This document shows, piece by piece, positions 35,622 through 43,326 of a DNA stretch of 64,000 bases (the stretch's first letter is position 1; each line of letters begins with the position of its first letter). The notes beneath the pieces were generated by a model. It worked only from the letters and a program-made list of their open reading frames with translations, was not told where the DNA came from and searched no databases. Origin of the DNA: an uncultured Bacteroides sp. (lineage in GTDB: Bacteria > Bacteroidota > Bacteroidia > Bacteroidales > Bacteroidaceae); assembly GCF_905207245.1 (NCBI RefSeq), contig NZ_CAJLKP010000020.1, positions 1 through 64,000 on the forward strand, read 5' to 3'. A program made the position numbers and the translations under genes.

Positions 35622-36782
35622 ATGAAAACAATACCTATCATAGGCAACGACAGCTCTTTTCTATACCGTTTCCTGGTCAGTCCGCGCCTCCGGCCGGCCA
35701 GACATGCAACGCTCATTGTAGCACTGCTTGTCATAGCCAGCAATCTGGTATTGTTCACTCTGCGGGATGCAACGGGGGCGTTAGGAAACTGGATATACCT
35801 GCTCATATTCAATTTGTTTGTGCTGTATGGTTCCCTTTTCTATTTTAATCTGCTTCACCTGACACCCCGCTATCTACTCAAACAAAAATACCTGACGTAT
35901 ATCCTCTACTTGTCGGGCGGTTTAATAGTGGTGTTTATCCTACAGGCCACACAAGAATATATGGTATCATCTGTTCTGCATATACCTAATATTTTCACCG
36001 GATATCCTAAGATAGCGTTTGTGATGGATTATCTCTCTTCTTTTCCGTTGACGCTCCTCAGCATTATCGGTGGTAGTATGACCGTCCTGTTGCGGTTGTG
36101 GATACTGGAAAACCAGCGTGTAATGCAATTGGAGAAAATCAGGTTGCAGTCTGAAATCGAACATCTGAAAGAACAGGTTAGTCCTTCGATGCTGTTCCGG
36201 GTACTTCATTATTCGGGAGAACAGGCATTGGTAAATCCGGGAAAAGCTTCAAAGATGCTGATGAAGTTGAGCCAGATACTCCGTTATCAGTTGTACGACT
36301 GCAATCGGGAGAAGGTTTTGCTGAATACGGAAATCAAATTTCTCACGAATTATCTGGAACTGGAGCAGCTTGTTTCCGGCAAGTTTGACTTCCGGATCAA
36401 TGCATCCGGAGATACCGGACGCACGTTTATATTTCCTTTGCTTTTTATCCCGTTCATACAGTACGCCGTAAAGCAAACAGAGACGCAGAAGGTACAACCG
36501 TGCTTCATTGAAATCAGTCTGGAAGCTGAGAATGATACTGTCCTTTTCAACTGCCAAGTCAAGAGAAGGAGACAAGAAGACGAGGAAACAAGGGAACAAG
36601 GTTCCTTGCAGCATACAACAGATATTGCACAGCCCCTTGTCTCCCCGTCTCCTTGTCCTCTTGCCAACTATCAGGAACTGGACAAAATCCGGCAACGTCT
36701 CGACCTGCAATATGGAGAGCAATATCAGTTGGAGTTAAATGACCAAAGCATCCGGCTTAAGCTAAAAGGAGGTGGAAAATGA
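35622..36782 (+). CDS. Degenerate LytS-type histidine kinase (probable pseudokinase)
   Basis: 386 residues with four N-terminal membrane helices (about 27-165), then a region aligning with the His_kinase domain of its neighbour at 36779. Key residues are lost: the neighbour's QINPHFLFN reads QVSPSMLFR here (Ser189 for the phospho-acceptor His), its N-box ENAVKH reads QYAVKQ, and the glycine box GGIGLTN is missing. Residues about 313-348 are a low-complexity charged and proline-rich insert encoded by a DNA palindrome (36566-36663). It should not autophosphorylate; a regulatory or scaffolding partner of the active kinase is likely. Its stop overlaps the next start (ATGA). Confidence 0.82.
   Translation: MKTIPIIGNDSSFLYRFLVSPRLRPARHATLIVALLVIASNLVLFTLRDATGALGNWIYLLIFNLFVLYGSLFYFNLLHLTPRYLLKQKYLTYILYLSGGLIVVFILQATQEYMVSSVLHIPNIFTGYPKIAFVMDYLSSFPLTLLSIIGGSMTVLLRLWILENQRVMQLEKIRLQSEIEHLKEQVSPSMLFRVLHYSGEQALVNPGKASKMLMKLSQILRYQLYDCNREKVLLNTEIKFLTNYLELEQLVSGKFDFRINASGDTGRTFIFPLLFIPFIQYAVKQTETQKVQPCFIEISLEAENDTVLFNCQVKRRRQEDEETREQGSLQHTTDIAQPLVSPSPCPLANYQELDKIRQRLDLQYGEQYQLELNDQSIRLKLKGGGK
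36561..36663. repeat. Palindromic element inside a coding sequence
   Basis: The 28 bases ending in AAACAAGGG (36566-36593) pair with the region 36634-36661 (CCCTTGTCTCC onward) with 23 of 28 matches, all mismatches being A/G changes that still allow G-U pairing. The element is in frame, adds about 30 residues relative to the paralogue, and resembles the intergenic GACAAGGGGACAAGGG palindrome at 53624-53748. Confidence 0.7.
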
Positions 36783-37831
36783 CCGGTAACCGCTTCACCA
36801 ATTTCCTGCTCGCTCCCCAATATCGAGTGGCAAGGCATCTGTTCCTGCAGTTTGTGGTGTTTCTCATCACGGTGAATATTCTATGGAATGTTCCCATACG
36901 TCCGCTTTCACTGCCGCAAAGGTTACTGGGTTGGGCCATTTACTTTATTTCTATCGATGCGGTTTTCTATATCAACCTATATTGGTTGTTTCCCCGCTTC
37001 CTGCTGAAAGGCCGTCTGATGATGTATGCGTTCGGAGTGCTTTTAGTAAGTCTGGTAGTCATTGTGGCGGTAGCGGTATTCCAGATTTTCACTGTCGAGG
37101 TTACGACTACCGCAGTTCATTCCGAACTGATTCCTATCCTGATAAATGCCATATCGGGGGTGTTGGCAATGGGGTTTACCATAGCCGGAATGTCTGCCAT
37201 ACTCCTACTCCGCCACTGGATACTTTACAACCAACGGGTGGATGAACTGCAATCCGCTACCCTGCGCTCGGAACTGAGGTTTCTCAAGAACCAGATAAAT
37301 CCGCACTTCTTATTCAATATGCTGAATAATGCCAATGTGCTCATTCGCAAAAATCCTGCCGAAGCTTCGCAAGTATTATTTAAACTTGAGGATTTATTGC
37401 ACTATCAGATGAATGACAACTTCCGCGAACATGTACCTCTCCGTTCAGACATCCGTTTTCTGAATGATTATCTCAATCTGGAAAAGATACGGCGCGACCA
37501 CTTCGACTACAGCATCACCGAGGAGGGAGAGATAGATGCCATACAGTTACCGGCATTGCTTTTCATACCCTTTGTAGAAAATGCCGTGAAACACAACTTT
37601 GACAGTGAGCATCCATCATACGTCCATCTCTTCTTTCAGATTGATAATGACCGTCTGGAATTCCGTTGCGAGAATTCCAAACCTGCCATCGCAATCGCCA
37701 AAAGCCGGGTAGGCGGCATCGGACTGACAAATATCCGCCGGAGACTCGAACTATTATATCCCGGCCGCTATCTTCTGGAAGTGGCGGAAACGGAAAATCA
37801 ATATACAGTAACTCTAAAACTGAACTTATGA
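36779..37831 (+). CDS. LytS/YehU-type sensor histidine kinase
   Basis: 350 residues: four membrane helices (about 20-150), then the His_kinase domain with NQINPHFLFN (phospho-acceptor His176), N-box FVENAVKH and glycine box VGGIGLTNIRRRLELLYPG. All residues missing from the preceding pseudokinase are present, so this is the working kinase of the operon. It phosphorylates the LytTR regulator encoded next. Overlaps both neighbours by four bases (ATGA), implying coupled translation of the three proteins. Signal unknown; no large sensory domain outside the membrane. Confidence 0.9.
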   Translation: MTGNRFTNFLLAPQYRVARHLFLQFVVFLITVNILWNVPIRPLSLPQRLLGWAIYFISIDAVFYINLYWLFPRFLLKGRLMMYAFGVLLVSLVVIVAVAVFQIFTVEVTTTAVHSELIPILINAISGVLAMGFTIAGMSAILLLRHWILYNQRVDELQSATLRSELRFLKNQINPHFLFNMLNNANVLIRKNPAEASQVLFKLEDLLHYQMNDNFREHVPLRSDIRFLNDYLNLEKIRRDHFDYSITEEGEIDAIQLPALLFIPFVENAVKHNFDSEHPSYVHLFFQIDNDRLEFRCENSKPAIAIAKSRVGGIGLTNIRRRLELLYPGRYLLEVAETENQYTVTLKLNL

Positions 37832-38550
37832 ATTGTATTATCATAGACGATGAACCCTTGGCACGCGAAGCCATGGAAATGTTGGTGGAAGAAAATAAAG
37901 AACTTAGCTTACTGCGCATGTTCAACAATGCCGTGTCTGCCTCACGGTTTATGGAAGAACATTCTGTCGACCTTATTTTTCTGGATATTCAGATGCCCGG
38001 TATCACCGGCATAGAATTCGCACACACCGTCTCCAAACGAACGCTTATCATTTTCACCACCGCCTATACGGAGTATGCACTGGACAGCTATGAAGTCGAT
38101 GCCATCGACTATCTGGTAAAGCCTATAGAACCGGAACGATTTCAAAAAGCTGTATTAAAAGCTCTCTCCTATCATTCGCTATTGATGAAGGAAGAGAAAG
38201 AAGCCCTTGAGACGAATGTATCTTCCGAGTATTTCTTCGTCAAGTCCGAACGGAAATACTTCAAAGTGAACTATGCCGATATTCTTTTCATCGAAGGACT
38301 GAAAGATTATGTAATCCTCCAATTGCCGGAACAGCGCATCATCACCCGCATGAATATGAAAGGTATCTCCGAACTCCTGCCCCAGGATATGTTCCTCCGG
38401 GTAAACAAGTCGTATATCGTCAACACCCGGCACATCGATTCGTTTGATAACAATGACATTTACATAGGCAATTATGAGATTGCCATAGGCAACAGTTACC
38501 GCGACACATTTTTTGAAGAATTTCTAATGAAAGGAAAAAGAAAAGAGTGA
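37828..38550 (+). CDS. LytTR-family response regulator
   Basis: 240 residues from the ATG at 37828; the same frame is open further upstream only because it overlaps the kinase gene. Receiver domain 1-120 with acidic pocket IIDDEP, phospho-acceptor DLIFLDIQMPG, TTAYTEYA and KPIEPERF; LytTR DNA-binding domain about 140-240 (FFVKSERKYFKVNYADILFIEG ... FLRVNKSYIVN, quoted as separated parts). LytTR regulators bind direct repeats upstream of targets. Likely target: the TonB receptor upstream or its own operon. Confidence 0.9.
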   Translation: MNCIIIDDEPLAREAMEMLVEENKELSLLRMFNNAVSASRFMEEHSVDLIFLDIQMPGITGIEFAHTVSKRTLIIFTTAYTEYALDSYEVDAIDYLVKPIEPERFQKAVLKALSYHSLLMKEEKEALETNVSSEYFFVKSERKYFKVNYADILFIEGLKDYVILQLPEQRIITRMNMKGISELLPQDMFLRVNKSYIVNTRHIDSFDNNDIYIGNYEIAIGNSYRDTFFEEFLMKGKRKE

Positions 38551-38572
38551 TAAAGTGGTGAGACGATAGAGT

Positions 38573-38593
38573 GATAAATTATCATTTATCAAA
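38573..38593. repeat. Second copy of the 21-bp near-palindrome
   Basis: Identical to 30-50. It lies just upstream of the -7 element of the GNAT-NudC gene, the same relation as at the window start. Confidence 0.5.
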
Positions 38594-38602
38594 ATAATCA
38601 TG

Positions 38603-38610
38603 TACTTTTG
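38603..38610 (+). promoter_or_regulatory. -7 element of the GNAT-NudC gene
   Basis: TACTTTTG, 36 bases before the ATG at 38646. The -33 region is AT-rich and falls within the 21-bp repeat. Confidence 0.45.
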
Positions 38611-38645
38611 TATTCCGAAATAAGCAACTTAACAGGTTTACATAT

Positions 38646-39938
38646 ATGATACAAATTCGTCCCAGCCAGCTTTCAGACTTAGACCGCCTGATGGAGATAT
38701 TCGATCATGCCCGCAACTTTATGGCATCTGTAGGAAACGGAAACCAGTGGATCAATGGTTACCCCTCGCGTGAACTGATTGCCAAAGAAATCACCGATGG
38801 GCATTGTTATGCGTGTGAAGATGAGCATCGAAAAATTGTCGGAACATTCTGTTTTGTTCCGAGTCCTGATCCTTTTTATGCTCTTATCGAAGACGGAGCC
38901 TGGCTAAATGATGAGCCCTATTACGTCATTCATCGCATTGCCTCTGATGGAAGTTATAAGGGTATCGGTGATATTTGTTTAAACTGGTGTGCCAAGCAAT
39001 ATCCCAGTTTACGTGCAGATACACATAAAGACAATATTATTATGCAAAACCTCCTCGAACGAAACGGATTTGTCCGTTGTGGAATTGTGTATGTTTCCAA
39101 TGGAACGGCAAGAATTGCATACCAAAAGATAGAAGCTCCCAAACCTACGCAGTGGTTCGTCTTCTTTAAAGACCAACTGCTGCTGAAAAAAGAAAGAACA
39201 GACAAAGGAGAGATTAAATACAGTATACCCTATGGTACAGAACCACCATTGAAAACCGACGCAGGCATCACAATCCACGAAGTATTTCTGCCTACGGATG
39301 AAATGGTGCATGCATTCGACATCGAACAACTTGTTGAAGAAACAGAAGAATGGATAATGGTCAACTTGCGGGGTTCTTATGAATACATCACTCTGGATGA
39401 ATATAAGGCGGCCGGAAAGGCTTATCAGATATTGTATTGGGATCAGCACAGTCGCTTTTGTCCGGTATGTGGCACGCCTACGGAACAACAGACAGCTATC
39501 ATGAAAAAGTGTCCTTCGTGTGCCTACGAAATATATCCACCCATTTCTACCGCTATCATCGTACTGATACGCCGTGGAGAAGAACTTTTGCTGGTGCATG
39601 CACGCAATTTCCGCGGAACATTCTATGGGCTGGTAGCGGGATTTCTGGAACCCGGAGAAACGCTGGAACAATGTGTACAACGGGAAGTGATGGAAGAAAC
39701 AGGATTAAAAGTGAAAAACATCACTTATTTCGGAAATCAGCCCTGGCCCTATCCCAGCGGATTAATGGTAGGTTTCATTGCCGATTACGAAGACGGAGAA
39801 ATCAAACTACAGAAAGACGAACTTAGTGCCGGTGCTTTCTACTCCAAAGAGAACCTTCCGGAAATACCGCGTAAACTAAGTATCGCGCGGAAAATGATAG
39901 ACTGGTGGCTAAATCAAAAAGAAGAATTAAAAAGTTAA
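38646..39938 (+). CDS. GNAT acetyltransferase fused to NudC-type NAD(H)/NAD-RNA pyrophosphatase
   Basis: 430 residues, two modules. Residues 1-165 are a GNAT fold (IQIRPSQLSDLDRL opening, GSYKGIGDICLNWC at the acetyl-CoA loop, RNGFVRCG at the end). Residues about 166-430 are a NudC-like Nudix hydrolase: four zinc cysteines (CPVCG ... CPSC), the Nudix box GFLEPGETLEQCVQREVMEETG given here as GFLEPGE and REVMEETG, and the NADH-type signature NQPWPYPSGLM. NudC enzymes split NADH, NAD or NAD caps on RNA. E. coli NudC is about 257 residues, so the acetyltransferase is an added domain. Confidence 0.88.
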   Translation: MIQIRPSQLSDLDRLMEIFDHARNFMASVGNGNQWINGYPSRELIAKEITDGHCYACEDEHRKIVGTFCFVPSPDPFYALIEDGAWLNDEPYYVIHRIASDGSYKGIGDICLNWCAKQYPSLRADTHKDNIIMQNLLERNGFVRCGIVYVSNGTARIAYQKIEAPKPTQWFVFFKDQLLLKKERTDKGEIKYSIPYGTEPPLKTDAGITIHEVFLPTDEMVHAFDIEQLVEETEEWIMVNLRGSYEYITLDEYKAAGKAYQILYWDQHSRFCPVCGTPTEQQTAIMKKCPSCAYEIYPPISTAIIVLIRRGEELLLVHARNFRGTFYGLVAGFLEPGETLEQCVQREVMEETGLKVKNITYFGNQPWPYPSGLMVGFIADYEDGEIKLQKDELSAGAFYSKENLPEIPRKLSIARKMIDWWLNQKEELKS

Positions 39939-39943
39939 AAGGA

Positions 39944-40066
39944 AGAGATAAATGAAATAAGAACAGATTGCGGAGGACACGCACTCAACAAACGAACAAC
40001 TACGAATGAAACGACTCTCATTCACATCAACCAATCGCGTGCAACCGCAATCTGTATTTTATCTCT
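39944..40066. repeat. Inverted repeat between convergent genes
   Basis: Left arm 39944-39973 (AGAGATAAATG ... CAGATTGCGG) pairs with right arm 40045-40066 (CCGCAATCTG ... TTATCTCT). The 70-base loop has smaller pairings (GAATGA/TCATTC). It lies between the GNAT-NudC stop and the antiporter stop and may terminate both. Confidence 0.55.
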
Positions 40067-40127
40067 ATCGGCAACTGCCTCCCGGCAGCTGACTACTTTT
40101 AACTCTTAATTCTTCAATTTTAAATTA

Positions 40128-41561
40128 TCAGAGTCCCACCTTTCCCTCAATCAACAGTATCACCGCTATCACGGAGCAAACCGCAATGGCCAGTGCCAGC
40201 CAACGTTCAGCATGAGAGAAGATTGGTTCGCCCTGCGCCCGGTTCTGTTTGCGTGCCACTACATAGAAGTAAATACCCACCAAATAGAAAATGGACGTCA
40301 CAAGCAAAAGCAACAATCCGCCTGCATAAAGCAACCAAAGGCAGAATAAAGAAGACACGATACCGATAAAGCGGTATTGACCAATCTTCTTCGGATCTGT
40401 TGTGCTCAGTTCCCCTTTCATAAAGCTGGCTTTCACCAGATAGATTCCGTAGAACAGATAAGCGGGAAGGATCATGACACCGGTAATGTCGATAGCAGCA
40501 TCGTAAACCGACTTTGCCATAGCAACCATTACCATAAACACCTGCATGATGATACTGGATATCAGCAAGGCATAAATAGGTGTCGACTTCTTATTCTCAC
40601 GCAGGAATGACTTCGGCAATATCTTCACCTGAGCAGCCGTATAGGGTACTTGCGCACACATCAACGTCCAGGCAATCCAACCACCAATGACAGAGACTAT
40701 GACACTGAGCACCACAAAGGTATAAGCCCAGTCGCCCACCGCATGTTTCAGCACGTATGCCACGGACGGGTCATCCAACTTTGCCAGTTCAGGCTGGTGC
40801 ATGATACCATAGGACAAAACGCTGATTAATGCATAAAGCACCAACGCCAGCAGAAAACCGATAACACCCGCCTTACCCACATCTCTACTGTTGCGGGCAT
40901 GGGCAGACATCACCACGGCACCTTCCACTCCAATGAAGCACCAGAGGGTGACAAGCATGGTACTCTTCACCTGTGCTCCTATGGAGCCCAAGTCAGGCGT
41001 ATGCCCCCAGAAATCAAAACTCAGCGCGCCTATTTTAAAGAAAATAAAGAGGATAATGACAATTAGTATCAACGCCGCGAACTTCACGATAGTGACTATT
41101 GTATTCAGGGCGGCAGCAGCTTTCACACCTCTTGCCACAATGAAATACATGGCCCAAATGAAGAACGATCCAAACACCACCGTCTGCCAGCCATGATGAA
41201 GCAGCACAGGGAGGAACTCACCGAACGAGTCATTGAGCATCACGGCAAACGCCACGTTACCCATAGCTGCACACAGCCAGTATCCCCAGGCAATGTTAAA
41301 TCCCACATAATTGCCAAAACCCTCTTTTGCGTACTGATAGATACCTGCATTGAGATCAGGACGGGCATCGGCCAACACCTTGAAGTTGAGCACAAGGAAC
41401 AATACTCCCACTCCCGAAATGACCCAGGAAATAAGAGTGGCCCCTAACCCCGCTCCTTGTGCCATGTTTTGCGAGATATTGAAAATACCTCCACCAATCA
41501 TGGAACCGAAGACGATAGCGACGAGTCCGCCCAATCCTAATTTCTTTGAAGTATCCGCCAT
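40128..41561 (-). CDS. APC-family amino acid/amine antiporter
   Basis: 477 residues, twelve predicted membrane helices. The unwound first helix carries GSMIGGGIFNI, as in AdiC, AaxC and ArcD-type exchangers. It is the third gene of the decarboxylase operon, five bases after the arginine-type decarboxylase, so it most likely exchanges the amino acid substrate for its amine (arginine for agmatine, histidine for histamine, or both). Exporting the amine while each decarboxylation uses up one proton gives acid resistance. Substrate cannot be read from sequence. Confidence 0.85.
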   Translation of the reverse strand: MADTSKKLGLGGLVAIVFGSMIGGGIFNISQNMAQGAGLGATLISWVISGVGVLFLVLNFKVLADARPDLNAGIYQYAKEGFGNYVGFNIAWGYWLCAAMGNVAFAVMLNDSFGEFLPVLLHHGWQTVVFGSFFIWAMYFIVARGVKAAAALNTIVTIVKFAALILIVIILFIFFKIGALSFDFWGHTPDLGSIGAQVKSTMLVTLWCFIGVEGAVVMSAHARNSRDVGKAGVIGFLLALVLYALISVLSYGIMHQPELAKLDDPSVAYVLKHAVGDWAYTFVVLSVIVSVIGGWIAWTLMCAQVPYTAAQVKILPKSFLRENKKSTPIYALLISSIIMQVFMVMVAMAKSVYDAAIDITGVMILPAYLFYGIYLVKASFMKGELSTTDPKKIGQYRFIGIVSSLFCLWLLYAGGLLLLLVTSIFYLVGIYFYVVARKQNRAQGEPIFSHAERWLALAIAVCSVIAVILLIEGKVGL

Positions 41562-41566
41562 ATCAC

Positions 41567-42196
41567 TTATTTAGCTAATGGTGCATAACCAAAGTTCAGG
41601 AAACCGATAGCCGTCAGACAGTATGCAAACGGATTATCGGAAGGTATATTGATGAAATTGTGGAATAACTCCTTATCACCGTCCTGTTCCATGCCGCGCA
41701 TGGAGAGTTCATGGTTCAACGACTTATTCAACCACATGCGTGCTTCTGCACCCGCTATTTCATCATCAATTTTTGAATCGTAATACTGCACATACTCGGC
41801 AGCAAAACCACCAACGAACTTACCGTCCTTCTTTGCCCATACGATGCCCACACCGGTAGCGATTGCCTTATGTTCGGCATAGTTGGCACCCGATCCGGCA
41901 ATAATCACTTCCAATACGGCTCCGTGGTGGAACTGATTCTTGATGTCGGGACGGAAAGGCAGATAATGGAATTTCTGATTCATCTCCGGGGTGATGGTCA
42001 CCAGGTTGCCACGTATTTCGGGCGGCATCACAGAGGTGTAAGGAATAACATTAAAATTTTCAATTCCGGCTTCGTGCAAGGCGAGGTCATAGGCAAAGGT
42101 TTCATAAGGCTGAGGTGGAATACCGTCATTAAAGGCGCCTGTACCACCAGTTACAAATCCGAAAATGGGATAACGTGTCCCTCTCATTTCATCCAT
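41567..42196 (-). CDS. Pyruvoyl-dependent arginine decarboxylase-like protein (AaxB/PvlArgDC family)
   Basis: 209 residues. The family makes a pyruvoyl cofactor by self-cleavage before a serine; PYTSVMPPEIRG places that serine at residue 55 with threonine 54 before it, like the Thr-Ser site of chlamydial AaxB. Other family features are GGTGAF near residue 20 and GSGANYAEHKAIATGVGI in the middle. Reaction expected: arginine to agmatine plus carbon dioxide. Gap of 41 bases after hdcA. An alternative is that it evolved toward another amino acid, given its partner. Confidence 0.75.
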   Translation of the reverse strand: MDEMRGTRYPIFGFVTGGTGAFNDGIPPQPYETFAYDLALHEAGIENFNVIPYTSVMPPEIRGNLVTITPEMNQKFHYLPFRPDIKNQFHHGAVLEVIIAGSGANYAEHKAIATGVGIVWAKKDGKFVGGFAAEYVQYYDSKIDDEIAGAEARMWLNKSLNHELSMRGMEQDGDKELFHNFINIPSDNPFAYCLTAIGFLNFGYAPLAK

Positions 42197-42237
42197 GATA
42201 AAAATATTTATATAGTTAAAGTTTAGGTTAGGTCTTA

Positions 42238-43137
42238 TTATTCAATCATTGTCAGGTGCTCAAGCCCCAGCTTCTTTTCCCACTCGTCGATAGGCATACC
42301 TTTCAGGTCGGCAGCTTTCATACCTTCGGGAATAGCATTCTGGGCCAGATAAATGTACGGGGCGCAAGTCAACGCGCAACCCACTTGGTTCGGTTCTACG
42401 AAAGTGTACTTGTAGCCTACATAAATGCGGTCGTACTCTACCGACTGGTCTTGTCCGCACAGCACAATGCTGTTGGTTACTTTGCGGAGTGAGCCTTCCA
42501 GGAAACCAATGATTTCGGCTTCGGTGGTGTTGTCACCGCCATACGTGTTGGCATCCTCGATGAAAAGGCAAGAACCGTCACTACGATTTTTCAAGATAGC
42601 GATGCCAATGGCCGACCATACCCACACGGGACCGCGGGCTGTCACATCCTTGTTGGCGCAGATGACGTGTGCTCCCGGCATGGGTGGGAAGCGTCGCTGG
42701 CCTTCACGTCCGAAGAGGCGTTCGCTTGCTTCCAGCAACGGGCGGGCATTATATACGGGAATAGCGGGTTTTCCGTCCGGTTGTTCCTGCATGTACATGG
42801 GTTTCTCCTTACCTGTAGCAATATCTTCGTGTACAGCAAGGTCGTATCCCCATACAGCACCGTTCTGGCCACAGAAAGAAGATACGGTCAGCATATTGAT
42901 TTGTCCGATATAGGCGTCGTTCTTTTCGCAACGGTCATACGAAACAATGTTTTCGGTAACTGCGTCAAGGTCTTTTACATCGACTGTGCCCACTGAGAGT
43001 TTCATGGTAGAGATGTATCCCTGACCATTCGGAGCACCGGGATTCATGTAACCCATGCAGAATTCTTTACTTGGCCCTACGGCCTGTTCAATCACTTTAG
43101 CGGCATCATACTTAATGCCGGCAACAAGATCTTTCAT
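42238..43137 (-). CDS. hdcA: Pyruvoyl-type histidine decarboxylase proenzyme
   Basis: 299 residues, close to the roughly 310 of the Lactobacillus proenzyme. LTVSSFCGQNGAVWGYDLA holds the Ser86-Ser87 self-cleavage site that gives a small beta chain and a large alpha chain starting with the pyruvoyl group. CLFIEDANTYGGDNTTEAE contains the acidic residues expected near the active site. Expected reaction: histidine to histamine plus carbon dioxide, with a proton consumed. First gene of the operon; its leader shares 17 identical bases with that of gadB. Histamine output by this organism is an inference from family membership. Confidence 0.82.
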   Translation of the reverse strand: MKDLVAGIKYDAAKVIEQAVGPSKEFCMGYMNPGAPNGQGYISTMKLSVGTVDVKDLDAVTENIVSYDRCEKNDAYIGQINMLTVSSFCGQNGAVWGYDLAVHEDIATGKEKPMYMQEQPDGKPAIPVYNARPLLEASERLFGREGQRRFPPMPGAHVICANKDVTARGPVWVWSAIGIAILKNRSDGSCLFIEDANTYGGDNTTEAEIIGFLEGSLRKVTNSIVLCGQDQSVEYDRIYVGYKYTFVEPNQVGCALTCAPYIYLAQNAIPEGMKAADLKGMPIDEWEKKLGLEHLTMIE

Positions 43138-43142
43138 AACTA

Positions 43143-43159
43143 TTTTAGTTTAGGTTTAG
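43143..43159 (-). promoter_or_regulatory. Leader element shared with gadB
   Basis: Minus-strand CTAAACCTAAACTAAAA, six bases before the hdcA ATG, is identical to 52156-52172, which lies 11 bases before the gadB ATG. A looser version (ACCTAACCTAAACTTTAAC) precedes the arginine-type gene. It may be a translation-enhancing or RNA-binding leader. Confidence 0.5.
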
Positions 43160-43260
43160 ATGTTGCATATAGAACGGCATTTAACAGAGAATGATTAGAG
43201 GAATGACTTAAAGAAAGTAAAAGAACCTTAATCCGGAAAGAAAGCACACACTGCCCGGCA

Positions 43261-43302
43261 AAAAACAAAAAAGGTGCAACCCTTCGCAGGATTACACCTT
43301 TC
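43261..43302 (-). terminator. Intrinsic terminator of the phosphoglucomutase gene
   Basis: On the minus strand AAGGTGTAATCC, loop, GGGTTGCACCTT (two non-pairing or G-U positions) then a run of Ts (43272 down to 43261). It lies about 25 bases after the stop at 43327. Confidence 0.75.
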
Positions 43303-43326
43303 TTTCTGCCTTACAGCAATTTACCT

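Noticed and set aside
35622..36782. Calling the degenerate kinase a pseudogene
   Set aside because: The frame is intact over 386 codons, membrane helices are kept and its stop overlaps the next start, so a functional pseudokinase is more likely than a dead gene.
42238..43137. Arginine decarboxylase or an unrelated biosynthetic enzyme
   Set aside because: The SSFCGQNGAVWGYD cleavage region and the length of about 300 residues match the pyruvoyl histidine decarboxylase family, not the shorter arginine family.
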